Shown: positions 9,517-18,144, numbered from the stretch's first letter. The stretch: 64,000 bases of DNA from Loktanella sp. IMCC34160 (GCF_004145845.1 NZ_SELP01000003.1:124001-188000); one strand, 5' to 3'. Translations and numbers: made by a program. Notes: a model not told the origin generated them from the sequence alone.

Positions 9517-9532
9517 ATATTTCTCGAAATAT
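9517..9532. promoter_or_regulatory. Palindrome overlapping arsR start codon (candidate ArsR operator)
   Basis: A perfect inverted repeat ATATTTC-TC-GAAATAT spans 9517-9532 and covers the first two bases of the arsR ATG. A possible -35 (TTGACT, 9496-9501) lies upstream. AT-rich palindromes over the promoter and start are typical ArsR/SmtB autoregulatory sites. No ribosome site precedes the ATG, which hints at a leaderless mRNA. Confidence 0.6.
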
Positions 9533-9860
9533 GGAATCAAAGAACGCAATAGAGGCGCTTGCCGCCCTGGCCCAGGAGGGGCGGTTGGCCGCCTTTCGTC
9601 TGCTGGTCAAACACGCGCCGGACGGTCTGCCTGCGGGTGAGATCGCCGAGCGGCTGGAGATGCCGCCCAGCACCCTGTCCACCAATCTGTCGATCCTTGC
9701 GCGTGCGGGGCTTGTCTCTGCCACGCGCGAAGGCCGGTCGATCCGCTATCGCGCGGATATGTCCGGCATGGCCGCATTGCTGGCCTATCTGATGGAGGAT
9801 TGCTGCGGCGCCAGTCCGGCGCTGTGCGATCCCGTCATTTCCAAAGTTACCTGCTGCTGA
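9531..9860 (+). CDS. arsR: ArsR/SmtB-family metalloregulator
   Basis: Winged-helix repressor of 109 residues that probably senses arsenite and controls itself and arsH. The helix-turn-helix lies at about residues 33-60 (AGEIAERLEMPPSTLSTNLSILARAGLV), followed by the wing (REGRSIRYRAD). The C-terminus carries Cys residues in EDCC, ALCD and a terminal CC. These are plausible As(III) ligands placed outside the classic ELCVC helix site, so binding chemistry may differ from E. coli ArsR. The N-terminus MESKNAIEALAALAQEGRL matches family starts despite the missing ribosome site. arsH follows 12 bases later. Confidence 0.88.
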   Translation: MESKNAIEALAALAQEGRLAAFRLLVKHAPDGLPAGEIAERLEMPPSTLSTNLSILARAGLVSATREGRSIRYRADMSGMAALLAYLMEDCCGASPALCDPVISKVTCC

Positions 9861-9872
9861 AAGGTCGGCCCC

Positions 9873-10598
9873 ATGTCCGATACCCCGAATATTGTCGATG
9901 ATCTGTTCCACCTGCCCGACCCCGGCGCCCTGTTCCCCAGTGAACGGCGCAGCGATCCGCCGCGCATCCTGTTGCTGTATGGGTCGCTGCGGGATCGGTC
10001 GTTCAGCCGTCTAACCGCGGAAGAAGCCGGGCGCATCCTGACCAAGCTGGGGGCAGAGGTGCGGTTCTTTCACCCCTCTGGCCTGCCGCTGCCGGATGAT
10101 CCGGCCAATACGGCGGGCACGGATCACCCCAAGGTCGCGGAACTGCGCGATCTGGTGAACTGGTGCGACGGGATGGTCTGGTCCTCGCCCGAGCGGCACG
10201 GGGCAATGACCGGGATCATGAAGGCGCAGATCGACTGGATTCCGCTGTCGCTCGGCTCGGTTCGGCCGACGCAGGGCAAGACGCTGGCGGTGATGCAGGT
10301 GTCAGGTGGATCGCAAAGCTTCAACACCGTGGGGCAGTTGCGCATTCTTGGGCGCTGGATGCGGCTTTTGACGATCCCGAACCAGTCGTCGGTGCCGAAA
10401 GCGTGGCAGGAGTTTGGCGCGGACGACCGGATGAAGCCCTCGGCGCTGTATGACCGGATCGTCGACGTGATGGAGGAGCTGGTCCGCTTTACCCTGCTGA
10501 CCCGCGACATTCGCGAGCACTTGGTCGATCGCTATTCCGAACGCAAGGAAAGCGCCGCCGAACTGACCAAGCGGGTTTCTCTGACCAAGGCGCTGTAG
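9873..10598 (+). CDS. arsH: Arsenical resistance protein ArsH
   Basis: NADPH-dependent FMN reductase family, 241 residues. ArsH oxidises trivalent organoarsenicals to less toxic pentavalent forms. The FMN-binding [11 protein letters not shown] motif (about residues 38-48), [18 protein letters not shown] and GGSQSFNTV segments are characteristic of ArsH rather than generic flavin reductases. It is twelve bases downstream of arsR. No arsenite pump or arsenate reductase gene is adjacent, so this is a minimal arsenic module as seen here; partners may be elsewhere. Confidence 0.92.
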   Translation: MSDTPNIVDDLFHLPDPGALFPSERRSDPPRILLLYGSLRDRSFSRLTAEEAGRILTKLGAEVRFFHPSGLPLPDDPANTAGTDHPKVAELRDLVNWCDGMVWSSPERHGAMTGIMKAQIDWIPLSLGSVRPTQGKTLAVMQVSGGSQSFNTVGQLRILGRWMRLLTIPNQSSVPKAWQEFGADDRMKPSALYDRIVDVMEELVRFTLLTRDIREHLVDRYSERKESAAELTKRVSLTKAL

Positions 10599-10659
10599 CG
10601 GGCCTTGCATTCACGCCGCAAGCGGCCACATCCTTGGTAGACACAGATGGGAGAACATC

Positions 10660-11034
10660 ATGCAGACCGAACAGACCGACAACGGAACCCTTGAGACCTG
10701 GACCCCGGAGGAGGTTTCCGCCGCGCTGGAGGCCGGGGAGATATCCCTGATCGACGTGCGCACGACGCAGGAGTTCATGTTCGAACACATCCACGGCGCG
10801 ATGTTGATGCCGATGCCGTTCTTCCGGCCCGAGACGGTTCCCTTTGGCGGCCCGAAGAAGATCGTGTTCCATTGCGGATCGGGGATGCGGTCCGAGCGGG
10901 TGGCGCGGGCAGCGCTGGCCGCCGGGCAGGAGACCGTGGCCCATATGGGCGGCGGGTTCGGCGCATGGAAGGCCGCGAAGTTGCCCTATATCGGGACGGA
11001 TATGGCGACCGGCGCCCCGAAGCGGGTCGACTAA
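10660..11034 (+). CDS. Single-domain rhodanese-like protein
   Basis: A 124-residue single rhodanese domain with active-site Cys72 in HCGSGMRS and the family's DVRTTQEF segment, so it is probably an active sulfur- or arsenic-oxyanion-handling enzyme. No signal peptide is seen. It follows arsH by 61 bases and could be part of that unit: single-domain rhodaneses occur in arsenic clusters, but the functional link is inferred. A GGGAGAAC ribosome site precedes the ATG. Confidence 0.85.
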   Translation: MQTEQTDNGTLETWTPEEVSAALEAGEISLIDVRTTQEFMFEHIHGAMLMPMPFFRPETVPFGGPKKIVFHCGSGMRSERVARAALAAGQETVAHMGGGFGAWKAAKLPYIGTDMATGAPKRVD

Positions 11035-11044
11035 GCCCGGACAC

Positions 11045-11079
11045 CAAAAAACCCGGGCGGTGTCCCGCCCGGGCAGTTT
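11045..11079. terminator. Terminator between rhodanese and amtB (strong on minus strand)
   Basis: A perfect 9-bp stem (CCCGGGCGG 11052-11060, CCGCCCGGG 11065-11073) has a 4-base loop. On the minus strand it is followed by a six-T run, ideal for ending amtB. On the plus strand the trailing CAGTTTG is weaker, but it may also stop the rhodanese transcript. Confidence 0.82.
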
Positions 11080-11105
11080 GCCTAATCAGCTGACTGGAAG
11101 GTTTA

Positions 11106-12422
11106 TCAGCCTTTCGAGAATTCGGGGTAGGCTTCCATCCCCAGCTCGGCCATGTCGAGCCCGTTGATTTCGTCTTCTTCCGAAACCCGGATGCCCATGG
11201 TGACCTTGAGGATGTACCACAGGACCGCCGAGGCGACGAAGGTGAAGGCCCCGATCGCGACGATCCCGAGGATCTGCGCACCCCAGTTGCCGGTGTAGAA
11301 GGCAACCGCCAGCGTACCCCAGACCCCTGCGATCAGGTGAACCGGGATGGCACCGACCACGTCGTCGATCTTCAGCTTGTCCAGCATCGGCACGGCGAAG
11401 ACCACGATGATCCCACCCACGGCACCGGTCAGCAGCGCACCAAAGAGCGACGGCGCGAGCGGTTCGGCGGTGATCGACACGAGGCCAGCCAGAGCGCCGT
11501 TCAGCACCATGGTAAGGTCCGGCTTCTTGTACATGATCTGGGTCAGGATCAGGGCGGCAACGGCCCCGGCCGCCGCGGCCATGTTGGTGTTGGCGAAGAT
11601 GCGGGACACGTCGGTCACGTCACCCACGGTGCCCATGGCAAGCTGCGAGCCGCCGTTGAACCCGAACCAGCCAAGCCACAGGATGAACGTCCCAAGCGTC
11701 GCGAGGGCAAGGTTCGAGCCCGGCATCGGGATGGTGCGCCCGTCCTTGTACTTGCCAATCCGCGGCCCAAGGATCAGGGCACCGGCCAGCGCGGCGAAAC
11801 CACCGGCAGCGTGCACGAGGGTCGAGCCGGCGAAGTCGGAGAACCCGGCTTCGGACAGCCAGCCGCCACCCCACTGCCAGGAGGCTTCGATCGGGTAGAA
11901 GATACCGGTCAGAACGACGGTGAAGATCAGGAAGGGCCACAGCTTGATCCGTTCGGCCAGCGTGCCGGACACGATGGAGGCGGTGGTGGCACAGAACATC
12001 AGCTGGAAGAAGAAGTCGGAGCCGACAGAGGCATAGTCGAGCGCCGCATCTTCGGCAGCAAGGCCGACCGGTTCAAGCGAGGTCGGGCTGAAGCCGCCAA
12101 GCCATCCAGCAATGGACCAGGCGTCGCCCGGATACATCAGGTTGAAGCCCACCAGCCAATACATGATCGCGGCGATGGAGAAGAGCGCGATGTTCTTGGT
12201 CAGCTGCATGGTCACGTTCTTGGACCGCACCAGACCGGCCTCGAGCATGGCAAAGCCGGCTGCCATCCAGAAGACGAGGAACCCGCCGATCAGGAACAGA
12301 AGCGTTGTGAAGATATAGGGGTTGATGTCGGGCGCAGCGGCCACTTCGGCTTCTTGCGCGAAGCCCAGCGCCGGGATCGCGGCAAGCGCGGCGGCGAGGG
12401 GGAGAATACGGTTCAGTTTCAT
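11106..12422 (-). CDS. amtB: Ammonium transporter AmtB
   Basis: Inner-membrane ammonium channel, 438 residues, with an N-terminal signal sequence (cleavage probably just after FAQ, about residue 22) and eleven membrane helices. The twin pore histidines are visible in STLVHAAGGF and AIPVHLIAGV. The cytosolic tail that contacts GlnK is present. The open frame extends upstream into glnK, but MKLNRIL with its signal peptide is the natural start, 25 bases after the glnK stop. The glnK-amtB order is the classical nitrogen-status operon, so expression is expected to rise on nitrogen limitation. Confidence 0.95.
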   Translation of the reverse strand: MKLNRILPLAAALAAIPALGFAQEAEVAAAPDINPYIFTTLLFLIGGFLVFWMAAGFAMLEAGLVRSKNVTMQLTKNIALFSIAAIMYWLVGFNLMYPGDAWSIAGWLGGFSPTSLEPVGLAAEDAALDYASVGSDFFFQLMFCATTASIVSGTLAERIKLWPFLIFTVVLTGIFYPIEASWQWGGGWLSEAGFSDFAGSTLVHAAGGFAALAGALILGPRIGKYKDGRTIPMPGSNLALATLGTFILWLGWFGFNGGSQLAMGTVGDVTDVSRIFANTNMAAAAGAVAALILTQIMYKKPDLTMVLNGALAGLVSITAEPLAPSLFGALLTGAVGGIIVVFAVPMLDKLKIDDVVGAIPVHLIAGVWGTLAVAFYTGNWGAQILGIVAIGAFTFVASAVLWYILKVTMGIRVSEEDEINGLDMAELGMEAYPEFSKG

Positions 12423-12447
12423 GTGTCCTTGTCCCTTGTGAGGTTGC

Positions 12448-12786
12448 CTAGAGCGCGTCGTCGCCGGTCTCACCGGTCCGAACGCGCATGGCGCTTTCGA
12501 CGTCGAGAACGAAAATCTTGCCGTCACCGATCTTTTCGGTGCGGGCGGTTTTGGCGATGGTCGCCACGACCTCGTCGGCCATGGCATCCGGCACGACGAT
12601 GTCGAGCCGCACCTTCGGCACGAAGTTCACGGCGTATTCGGCGCCGCGGTAGATCTCGGTGTGGCCGGACTGCGATCCGAACCCCTTGATCTCGGACACC
12701 ATCATGCCGCGCACGCCCGTGGCGGTGACCGCCTCGCGGACCTCCTCGAGCTTGAACGGTTTGATTGTCGCAATGATGAGTTTCAC
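12448..12786 (-). CDS. glnK: PII nitrogen regulator GlnK
   Basis: Trimeric PII signal protein of 112 residues that senses 2-oxoglutarate and ATP/ADP and plugs AmtB. The T-loop has uridylylation Tyr51 (YRGAEYAVNF) and the C-loop RTGETGDDAL is intact. The correct start is a GTG at 12786 preceded by AAGGGGA; this gives exactly the 112-residue family length, whereas the longer frame adds a meaningless 36-residue leader. Adjacency to amtB favours glnK over glnB. Confidence 0.95.
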   Translation of the reverse strand: MKLIIATIKPFKLEEVREAVTATGVRGMMVSEIKGFGSQSGHTEIYRGAEYAVNFVPKVRLDIVVPDAMADEVVATIAKTARTEKIGDGKIFVLDVESAMRVRTGETGDDAL

Positions 12787-12915
12787 GGTCTTCCCCTTGC
12801 AGATTTCGATGCTGCGGACGCCACGGCAGGTGACGCCTGACAGGGCAAAGGGTGCGCGACAGCCCGCCGGAGACAAGAAATGCTGCACCTGCAAAATGGG
12901 TTGTCACGTCGAAGG

Positions 12916-12961
12916 TGCACAATTTTTGCACAAAAAGTTCCTTTTGGTTATTTTTTGTGCA
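12916..12961. promoter_or_regulatory. Direct and inverted TGCAC repeats upstream of glnK
   Basis: TGCACAA occurs twice as direct repeats 11 bases apart (12916 and 12927). A perfect 10-bp inverted repeat TGCACAAAAA (12927-12936) and TTTTTGTGCA (12952-12961) has a 15-base spacer. It lies 130-175 bases upstream of the glnK GTG in an AT-rich patch between glnK and the divergent PBP gene. Position suggests nitrogen control (NtrC-like), but the arrangement is not a textbook NtrC box. Confidence 0.5.
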
Positions 12962-13067
12962 GAACGCTAAGCGAAAAGCCCCGGCCAAAGGCGACTCAAT
13001 CCGCTCTACATCCGAAAACATTGGGGGTATTGTCGGCCAAAAGACCCACGCTGAACGAGCAGAGCAG

Positions 13068-15221
13068 ATGACCGGACCGAACCGATCCAGACCCACGCTG
13101 GTGGCCGAGAAACGCTATTCCGGCCAACCGAAGGCCGCCGCGTCGAAACCCCGGCGCAAGCCATCGGGTGGCGGTGGTGGCAAGCGCAGGCCCCCGGCCA
13201 AGCGCCGCGCACCGCGCGGGCCGCTGGGATGGATCTGGGCAATGGTGGCCTGGATCTTCCGGGTGATCTGGGGTGTCAGCTGGCGGATCGGGCTTGTCGT
13301 CGGCATCATCATTGCCGGCGCGGTGATCTATACCGCGACGACCCTGCCGCCGGTGTCAGAGCTGGTCGATGGGCGCGCACGCGGGTCGGTGACTTTGCTG
13401 GACAGGTCAGGGCAGGTCTTCGCATGGCGGGGCGACCAGTTCGGCGGGATGATCGACGCCCAGACCGTTTCACCGCATCTACACAACGCCGTGGTCGCGA
13501 CAGAGGACAAGCGGTTCTATCGCCATTTCGGCATCTCGCCACGCGGCGTGGCCAGTGCGATCCGGATCAACATGCGCGAAGGCCGTGGCCCGCTGGAGGG
13601 CAACGGCGGGTCGACGATCACCCAACAGACCGCCAAACTGTTGTGCCTTGGCACGCCCTACGACCCCGAGACATGGGAAAGTGAAGCGGAGTACGAAGCC
13701 GACTGCCGCCGCACGACCCTTGCCCGCAAGGTCCGTGAAGCGATCTACGCGATGGCGATGGAGGTCAGCTATTCCAAGGAAGACATCCTGACGATCTACC
13801 TCAACCGGGCCTATCTGGGCGCGGGCACCCGCGGGTTCGAGGCGGCCGCGCAGCGCTATTTCGGGATTTCGGCCAATGAGGTGAACCCCAGCCAGGCCGC
13901 GATTCTGGCAGGGCTGCTGAAGGCGCCCACGACCTATGCCCCGACCAACAATCTGCAACGCAGCTGGGACCGGGCCAATGTCGTCATCGGGTTGATGGAA
14001 GATCAGGGATACCTGACCGCCGCGCAGGCCCGTGATGCGCGCGACAACCCGGCCGGACTTAGCGCTGCTGCCGCCGCCCGCGCGGGTGGGTATTTCGCCG
14101 ATTGGGTCATGGATTCGGGGCCGGAGTTCTTTACCCGCAACACCACCGAAGACGTGATCATCCGCACCACGCTGGACCCGCGCATCCAGTCCGCCGCCGA
14201 AGAGGCCCTGATATGGGTGTTCGAGAACAAGGTGCGCGAGGGGTCAGAGGCGCAGGCCGCTATCGTGGTCATGTCCGCCGATGGCGCTGTGCGGGCCATG
14301 GTTGGCGGGCGCAATACGCAGGCCTCGGGCGCGTTCAACCGGGCAACGCAGGCCCTGCGCCAGACCGGGTCTCTGTTCAAACCCTTCGTCTATGCCACCG
14401 CGCTGGAACTGGGGATGAGCCCGAATGACATCGTCGTGGATGAACCATTCTGCATGACCGTTCCCGGATCGGGCGAATGGTGTCCGTCGAACTACAGCCG
14501 CGACTTTTCCGGGGCCGTGACCCTGACCGAGGCGCTGACCCGGTCACTGAACATCCCGGCAGTAAAAGTGTCCGAGCAGGTCGGGCGCGACAACGTCCGC
14601 ACCATCGCCGAGGGGTTCGGGGTGCAAAGCGACCTAGCCGCTGGCCCGTCTCTGGCGCTGGGGGTGTCGGAATCGACCCTGATCGAGATGACAGGCGCTT
14701 ATGCCGGCATCCTGAACGGCGGGTCGTCGGTGACCCCATATGGTCTGGTCGAACTGCGCCTTCAGGGCGATGACGTGCCCCTGATGGGCACGGGCGGCGG
14801 GATCGGCGAACGGGTGATCCGCGAAGATGCCGCCCGACAGCTGACGTGGATGATGCACAACGTCGTGCAGAACGGCACCGGGCAGCGCGCCCGCGTCGAC
14901 GGCTGGCAGATCGCAGGCAAGACCGGCACCACGCAGGCCGCCCGCGACGCATGGTTCATCGGCTTTACCGGCGATTACGTGGCCGGGGTCTGGATGGGCT
15001 ATGACAACAACACGCCGCTGACGGGGGTGACCGGGTCCGGTCTTCCGGCCGAGATCTGGCATGAAACCATGACCCGCGTTCTGACCGGGATGCAGCCCGT
15101 GCCGCTGCCGATGCAGGCCCCGCCTGAGCCTGTGCGAGCCGCCCCGGTCAACGGTGGCGGCCAACAGGGACGCGACCCGATCGTCGACCTTTTGAATGCG
15201 ATTCTGGGCGGTGGAAACTAG
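13068..15221 (+). CDS. Class A penicillin-binding protein (PBP1A-type)
   Basis: Bifunctional peptidoglycan synthase, 717 residues. After a basic cytoplasmic N-terminus (to about 50) come a membrane helix (about 72-92) and a glycosyltransferase domain with catalytic Glu146 in ATEDKRFYRHFG and GGSTITQQTAK (about 181-190). The transpeptidase domain has Ser435-x-x-Lys438 in TGSLFKPF, an SLN motif and KTGTT. All catalytic parts are intact. The frame extends upstream, but the leader there has no homology, and MTGPNRS (13068) gives a normal N-terminus. It is divergent from glnK with 281 bases between. Confidence 0.9.
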   Translation: MTGPNRSRPTLVAEKRYSGQPKAAASKPRRKPSGGGGGKRRPPAKRRAPRGPLGWIWAMVAWIFRVIWGVSWRIGLVVGIIIAGAVIYTATTLPPVSELVDGRARGSVTLLDRSGQVFAWRGDQFGGMIDAQTVSPHLHNAVVATEDKRFYRHFGISPRGVASAIRINMREGRGPLEGNGGSTITQQTAKLLCLGTPYDPETWESEAEYEADCRRTTLARKVREAIYAMAMEVSYSKEDILTIYLNRAYLGAGTRGFEAAAQRYFGISANEVNPSQAAILAGLLKAPTTYAPTNNLQRSWDRANVVIGLMEDQGYLTAAQARDARDNPAGLSAAAAARAGGYFADWVMDSGPEFFTRNTTEDVIIRTTLDPRIQSAAEEALIWVFENKVREGSEAQAAIVVMSADGAVRAMVGGRNTQASGAFNRATQALRQTGSLFKPFVYATALELGMSPNDIVVDEPFCMTVPGSGEWCPSNYSRDFSGAVTLTEALTRSLNIPAVKVSEQVGRDNVRTIAEGFGVQSDLAAGPSLALGVSESTLIEMTGAYAGILNGGSSVTPYGLVELRLQGDDVPLMGTGGGIGERVIREDAARQLTWMMHNVVQNGTGQRARVDGWQIAGKTGTTQAARDAWFIGFTGDYVAGVWMGYDNNTPLTGVTGSGLPAEIWHETMTRVLTGMQPVPLPMQAPPEPVRAAPVNGGGQQGRDPIVDLLNAILGGGN

Positions 15222-15676
15222 ACCGGGCGCTCCATGAACACTGAATGCGGGCCTTCGACGTAATCGCCGAACGGCCCGCAATCGACAAAGCCGGATCGCC
15301 GATACAGCCGGTGCGCATCATAAAGGTCATCGCCGGTTTCCAGCCGCAGCATCGGCAGGCCCGCGTCCCGCGCGGCCCCGATCACCGTGGACACCAGCAG
15401 CGCACCGATCCCGGCCCCGCGCGCGGCGGGGTCCACATACATCGACTTCAACTCGCCATAGTCGCCCTTGTCGGCAAGGGCCACGCAGCCCCGTGCAGCG
15501 CCGCCAATCCGCGCGGTCCAGAACCGGATCGACGGCACGCAAAGGTCGTCGATGGACAGGGCAAAGGAAAACTCTGGCGGGTATTTCGACAGAAGAAAGG
15601 CGTGGCTTGCGGTAATCAGGGCGGTGGCTTCGGGGTCGCGGGGGCTGCATCTTTCGATGGTCACCGCCGATGTCAT
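15218..15676 (-). CDS. GNAT-family N-acetyltransferase
   Basis: Acetyl-CoA-dependent acetyltransferase, about 152 residues. The acetyl-CoA loop is visible as ARGAGIGALLV with the preceding strand ELKSMYVDPAA, and the C-terminal YRRSGFVDCG completes the fold. Substrate is unknown. The ATG at 15676 lacks a good ribosome site; an in-frame GTG at 15688 has an AGAAGG site eight bases away and may be the real start. The gene converges with the PBP gene (4-base overlap of the ends) and lies 82 bases downstream of another GNAT gene. Confidence 0.78.
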   Translation of the reverse strand: MTSAVTIERCSPRDPEATALITASHAFLLSKYPPEFSFALSIDDLCVPSIRFWTARIGGAARGCVALADKGDYGELKSMYVDPAARGAGIGALLVSTVIGAARDAGLPMLRLETGDDLYDAHRLYRRSGFVDCGPFGDYVEGPHSVFMERPV

Positions 15677-15758
15677 GGTGTCTTGCACGCTGGGCGCCTT
15701 CTGGCTGTAACGGTCGGCGCGATCCTGCGAAACCGGCCCGGCGGGTGCAAGCCGAAAC

Positions 15759-16235
15759 CTAGCCCAGGTCCTTGACCATGATCTTCCAGGTTTTGGTTTG
15801 GTCCGCGACATCGCGCAGCCCGCACCAGCCGCGCCGGGCCATCAGCCCCTGCGCCTCGGCGACCGTCGTGTGCAGCCGGGTCAGGCCAAGGCGCGCGGCC
15901 TCGGCCTCGAGCATGGCGACGATCTGGCTGGCAAGGCCGATGCCCCGGTGCCGCCCGTCGACACAGAGCCCGACCACCCAAGGCCCTTCGTCATCCAGCG
16001 CCCCGAAAGAGGTGGGTTCGACCGCGCCGCCCCCGACCGGCTGATCCCGGTCGTCAAGGACCACGATGCCGAACGGCACCTGCCCCTGACCTTTGCGCCG
16101 TTCCAGATCGGCCCGCGCATCACTGCCGCCCGAGGCGCCATAGTGGTCGGGCCAAATCTGTTCCATCAGGTCAGACAGGGGACCAATGGCATCGGGCCGT
16201 TCCGCAAGCCGCATCAGGCGGTAGTAGTGACTCAT
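15759..16235 (-). CDS. GNAT-family N-acetyltransferase
   Basis: A 158-residue acetyltransferase with the acetyl-CoA binding segment GRHRGIGLASQIV following the strand WVVGLCVDG. The C-terminal half (QGLMARRGWCGLRDVADQTKTWK) fits the fold. Substrate is not predictable. Its ATG overlaps the stop codon of the upstream pseudo-caspase gene (ATGA), implying coupled translation with that envelope-type protein. It is only distantly similar to the downstream GNAT, so a recent duplication is unlikely. Confidence 0.8.
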   Translation of the reverse strand: MSHYYRLMRLAERPDAIGPLSDLMEQIWPDHYGASGGSDARADLERRKGQGQVPFGIVVLDDRDQPVGGGAVEPTSFGALDDEGPWVVGLCVDGRHRGIGLASQIVAMLEAEAARLGLTRLHTTVAEAQGLMARRGWCGLRDVADQTKTWKIMVKDLG

Positions 16236-17908
16236 CTGCTGTCGACTCGTACGTTGTCTGCCAGAAGCCGGACCACCGTTGCCTCGTTCAGGTAGCCCGT
16301 CACGGTCAGATTGCGCGCGCGCTGGTAGCGGCGCAAGGCCCTGCGGGTGTCATCGTCAAAGCGGCCATCCACAACGCCGGGGTTCAGGCCAAGCTGGGCC
16401 AGACGCGCCTCGACCAGACGCGCGGTGATCGGGTTAAGACCAAGGCGGCGTTCGGCGGCTTCGGCGGCTTCCATGTCGGCGGCGCTGTTCTGTTGCGAGA
16501 TCATCGCGTCGATCCGGGCCTGCGCCTCGTCCCGGAAGACGCCGTTGGGCCAGATTTCAAGGTAGTCGCGGTAAGAGGCGACCGTGTTGGCGGCAACGGC
16601 CCGGTCCCATGCCTGTCGGTCGTCGGCCTCTGCCGCGGCGCGGTTTTCCTCTTCGATCTGGGCAAGGCGGCTGGAGGCGACTTCGGAATAGACCCCATCC
16701 GGGTAGCGGCCAAGATAGGCGCGGTATCCGGCCTCGTCCCCCTTGGCGCCGGTTTCTTCCCAATAGGCCCGGTCGAGCCGCAGTTCTTCTTCCCGCTGGC
16801 GCTCGGCCTCGGCTTCCAGTTCGGCGGCGCGACGGGCGGCCTGCGCGTCCAGCCGGTTGATCTGCTCACGGGTCATGTAGGAGGTCTGGGAATAGCCGGT
16901 CTGCTGTTGCCAGTTGGTGATCGCCCGGCGGGTGCCCGGCCCGAATATCCCGTCGATGCCGCGCGTGTCATAGTCGAGGATGGTCAGATCCCTCTGAATC
17001 TCGCGCCGTTCGTCGCGGGTCAGGGACAGGGCCTCTTCCGATTTGCGGGCATCGCGGTTCGGTTCAGTGAGGATCTCTTCGATCATCGCCTCGGCCTCGG
17101 CGGTGTAGCGCCCGTCGGGATAGGCGGCGAGATAGGCGCGGTAGGCGTTCAGGGTGTCCGCCTCTGCCGCCGCGCGCCATGCGCTGTCTTCGCGGGATGG
17201 GTCCGTGGTGGGTTCCGGCTCTGGCGTCGGCTCTGGCTGTGCCTCGACCTCGGCGGCGGGCATCGGTGTCCATGTGGCGGGCAGGTAGCCCGAGGCGCGG
17301 ATCGCCGTCCAATCCTGCAACTCCTCGGCCAGGTCGAGGCCCGGCGAGACAAGCGCGTCTTCTGCGAAGTCGGCCACGTCGCGTGGCAGCCCGCGCAGCA
17401 CGGTCACCCCTTGGGGGATGTCCAGATCGCCGATCCCAATCCGAAGCCATGGGTCAAGGTCCGGGCCGGACAGGCTGCTTGGCCCAAGGACCAGAATGGC
17501 CTGACCGGGGGTCTGGGCCAGAACCTGAAGCAGGCTGTCGACCGATACCCCGGCCGCGTCAACATTCATCAGGCCGGGGGCGTCGGCATCTGCGGTCAGG
17601 AACCACGTCCGCGCCCCGTCGGTCGCGAAGTGACCGGACAGAAGCACGACGATCCGATCCGCTTCGGCGCTGGTATCGACGAACTCTGCCACCGCCTCGG
17701 CCGTGGGGCCGGACCGGCCGTTGCGCAGGGCCGAAACCGCAAACCCAAGATCCTCCAGCCCGGCGCGGGCCTGAAGCAGATCGTCGGCGCGCGAAACGCG
17801 GTCCAGCCGTTCGTATCGTTCAGACCCGAGGATCAGCGCGGCGTCCTCTGCCAGCGCGGGCGAGGCGAGAAGGGCGAATAGCGAGGCGGAACACAAAGCA
17901 TGACGCAT
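16232..17908 (-). CDS. Secreted pseudo-caspase with peptidoglycan-binding domains
   Basis: A 558-residue exported protein with a clear signal peptide (MRHALCSASLFALLASPALA). The N-terminal region is caspase-like: strands AALILGSERY and DRIVVLLSGHF keep the catalytic His position (SGH). The segment that should hold the nucleophilic Cys reads LVLGPSSLSG, so the protease is probably dead. A Pro/Glu linker follows. Next come three related 35-residue repeats (AYRAYLAAYPDGRY, GYRAYLGRYPDGVY, SYRDYLEIWPNGVF). Two peptidoglycan-binding-type domains (GIDGIFGPGTRRAI; VVDGRFDDDTRRAL) and a coiled Arg/Glu helix complete it. ATG 17908 is chosen for the signal peptide and AGGAAAGG site. Role inferred: periplasmic scaffold or wall-associated factor. 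Confidence 0.75.
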   Translation of the reverse strand: MRHALCSASLFALLASPALAEDAALILGSERYERLDRVSRADDLLQARAGLEDLGFAVSALRNGRSGPTAEAVAEFVDTSAEADRIVVLLSGHFATDGARTWFLTADADAPGLMNVDAAGVSVDSLLQVLAQTPGQAILVLGPSSLSGPDLDPWLRIGIGDLDIPQGVTVLRGLPRDVADFAEDALVSPGLDLAEELQDWTAIRASGYLPATWTPMPAAEVEAQPEPTPEPEPTTDPSREDSAWRAAAEADTLNAYRAYLAAYPDGRYTAEAEAMIEEILTEPNRDARKSEEALSLTRDERREIQRDLTILDYDTRGIDGIFGPGTRRAITNWQQQTGYSQTSYMTREQINRLDAQAARRAAELEAEAERQREEELRLDRAYWEETGAKGDEAGYRAYLGRYPDGVYSEVASSRLAQIEEENRAAAEADDRQAWDRAVAANTVASYRDYLEIWPNGVFRDEAQARIDAMISQQNSAADMEAAEAAERRLGLNPITARLVEARLAQLGLNPGVVDGRFDDDTRRALRRYQRARNLTVTGYLNEATVVRLLADNVRVDSR

Positions 17909-18085
17909 GACGGGGCCTTTCCTGACTACGGTGTCTGGTTCATGACGCCTGCCCACGGGCAGTTATACAATAGCAGCGCCGATCGGACCCGCGAACCGGC
18001 GTATTAGCGCCCATTCCGGATTCACGAAAGATTCAGGAAGATCGTGGATTGTCAGCCGGTGTGATTGCGATTTCCGGCCCCCATC

Positions 18086-18144
18086 CGGCCGGCTGTTTCC
18101 CCCCCCCGGGGATCAGTCTCCGGGGGGCTTACCACAGCCGGTTG
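18086..18144 (+). other. Two-part RNA hairpin in leader of phosphatase gene
   Basis: An outer stem pairs CCGGCTGT (18089-18096) with ACAGCCGG (18134-18141), extended by G-U/C-G pairs to 18086/18144. An inner stem pairs CCCCCCGG (18102-18109) with CCGGGGGG (18120-18127) around a 10-base loop. The two perfect 8-bp arms nest with a small internal loop about 50 bases before the phosphatase ATG. There is no T run, so a simple terminator is unlikely; a structured leader or operator is possible. Confidence 0.55.

Noticed and set aside
12787-13067. Sigma-54 promoter for glnK
   Set aside because: No TGGCAC-N5-TTGCA match was found in the right orientation.
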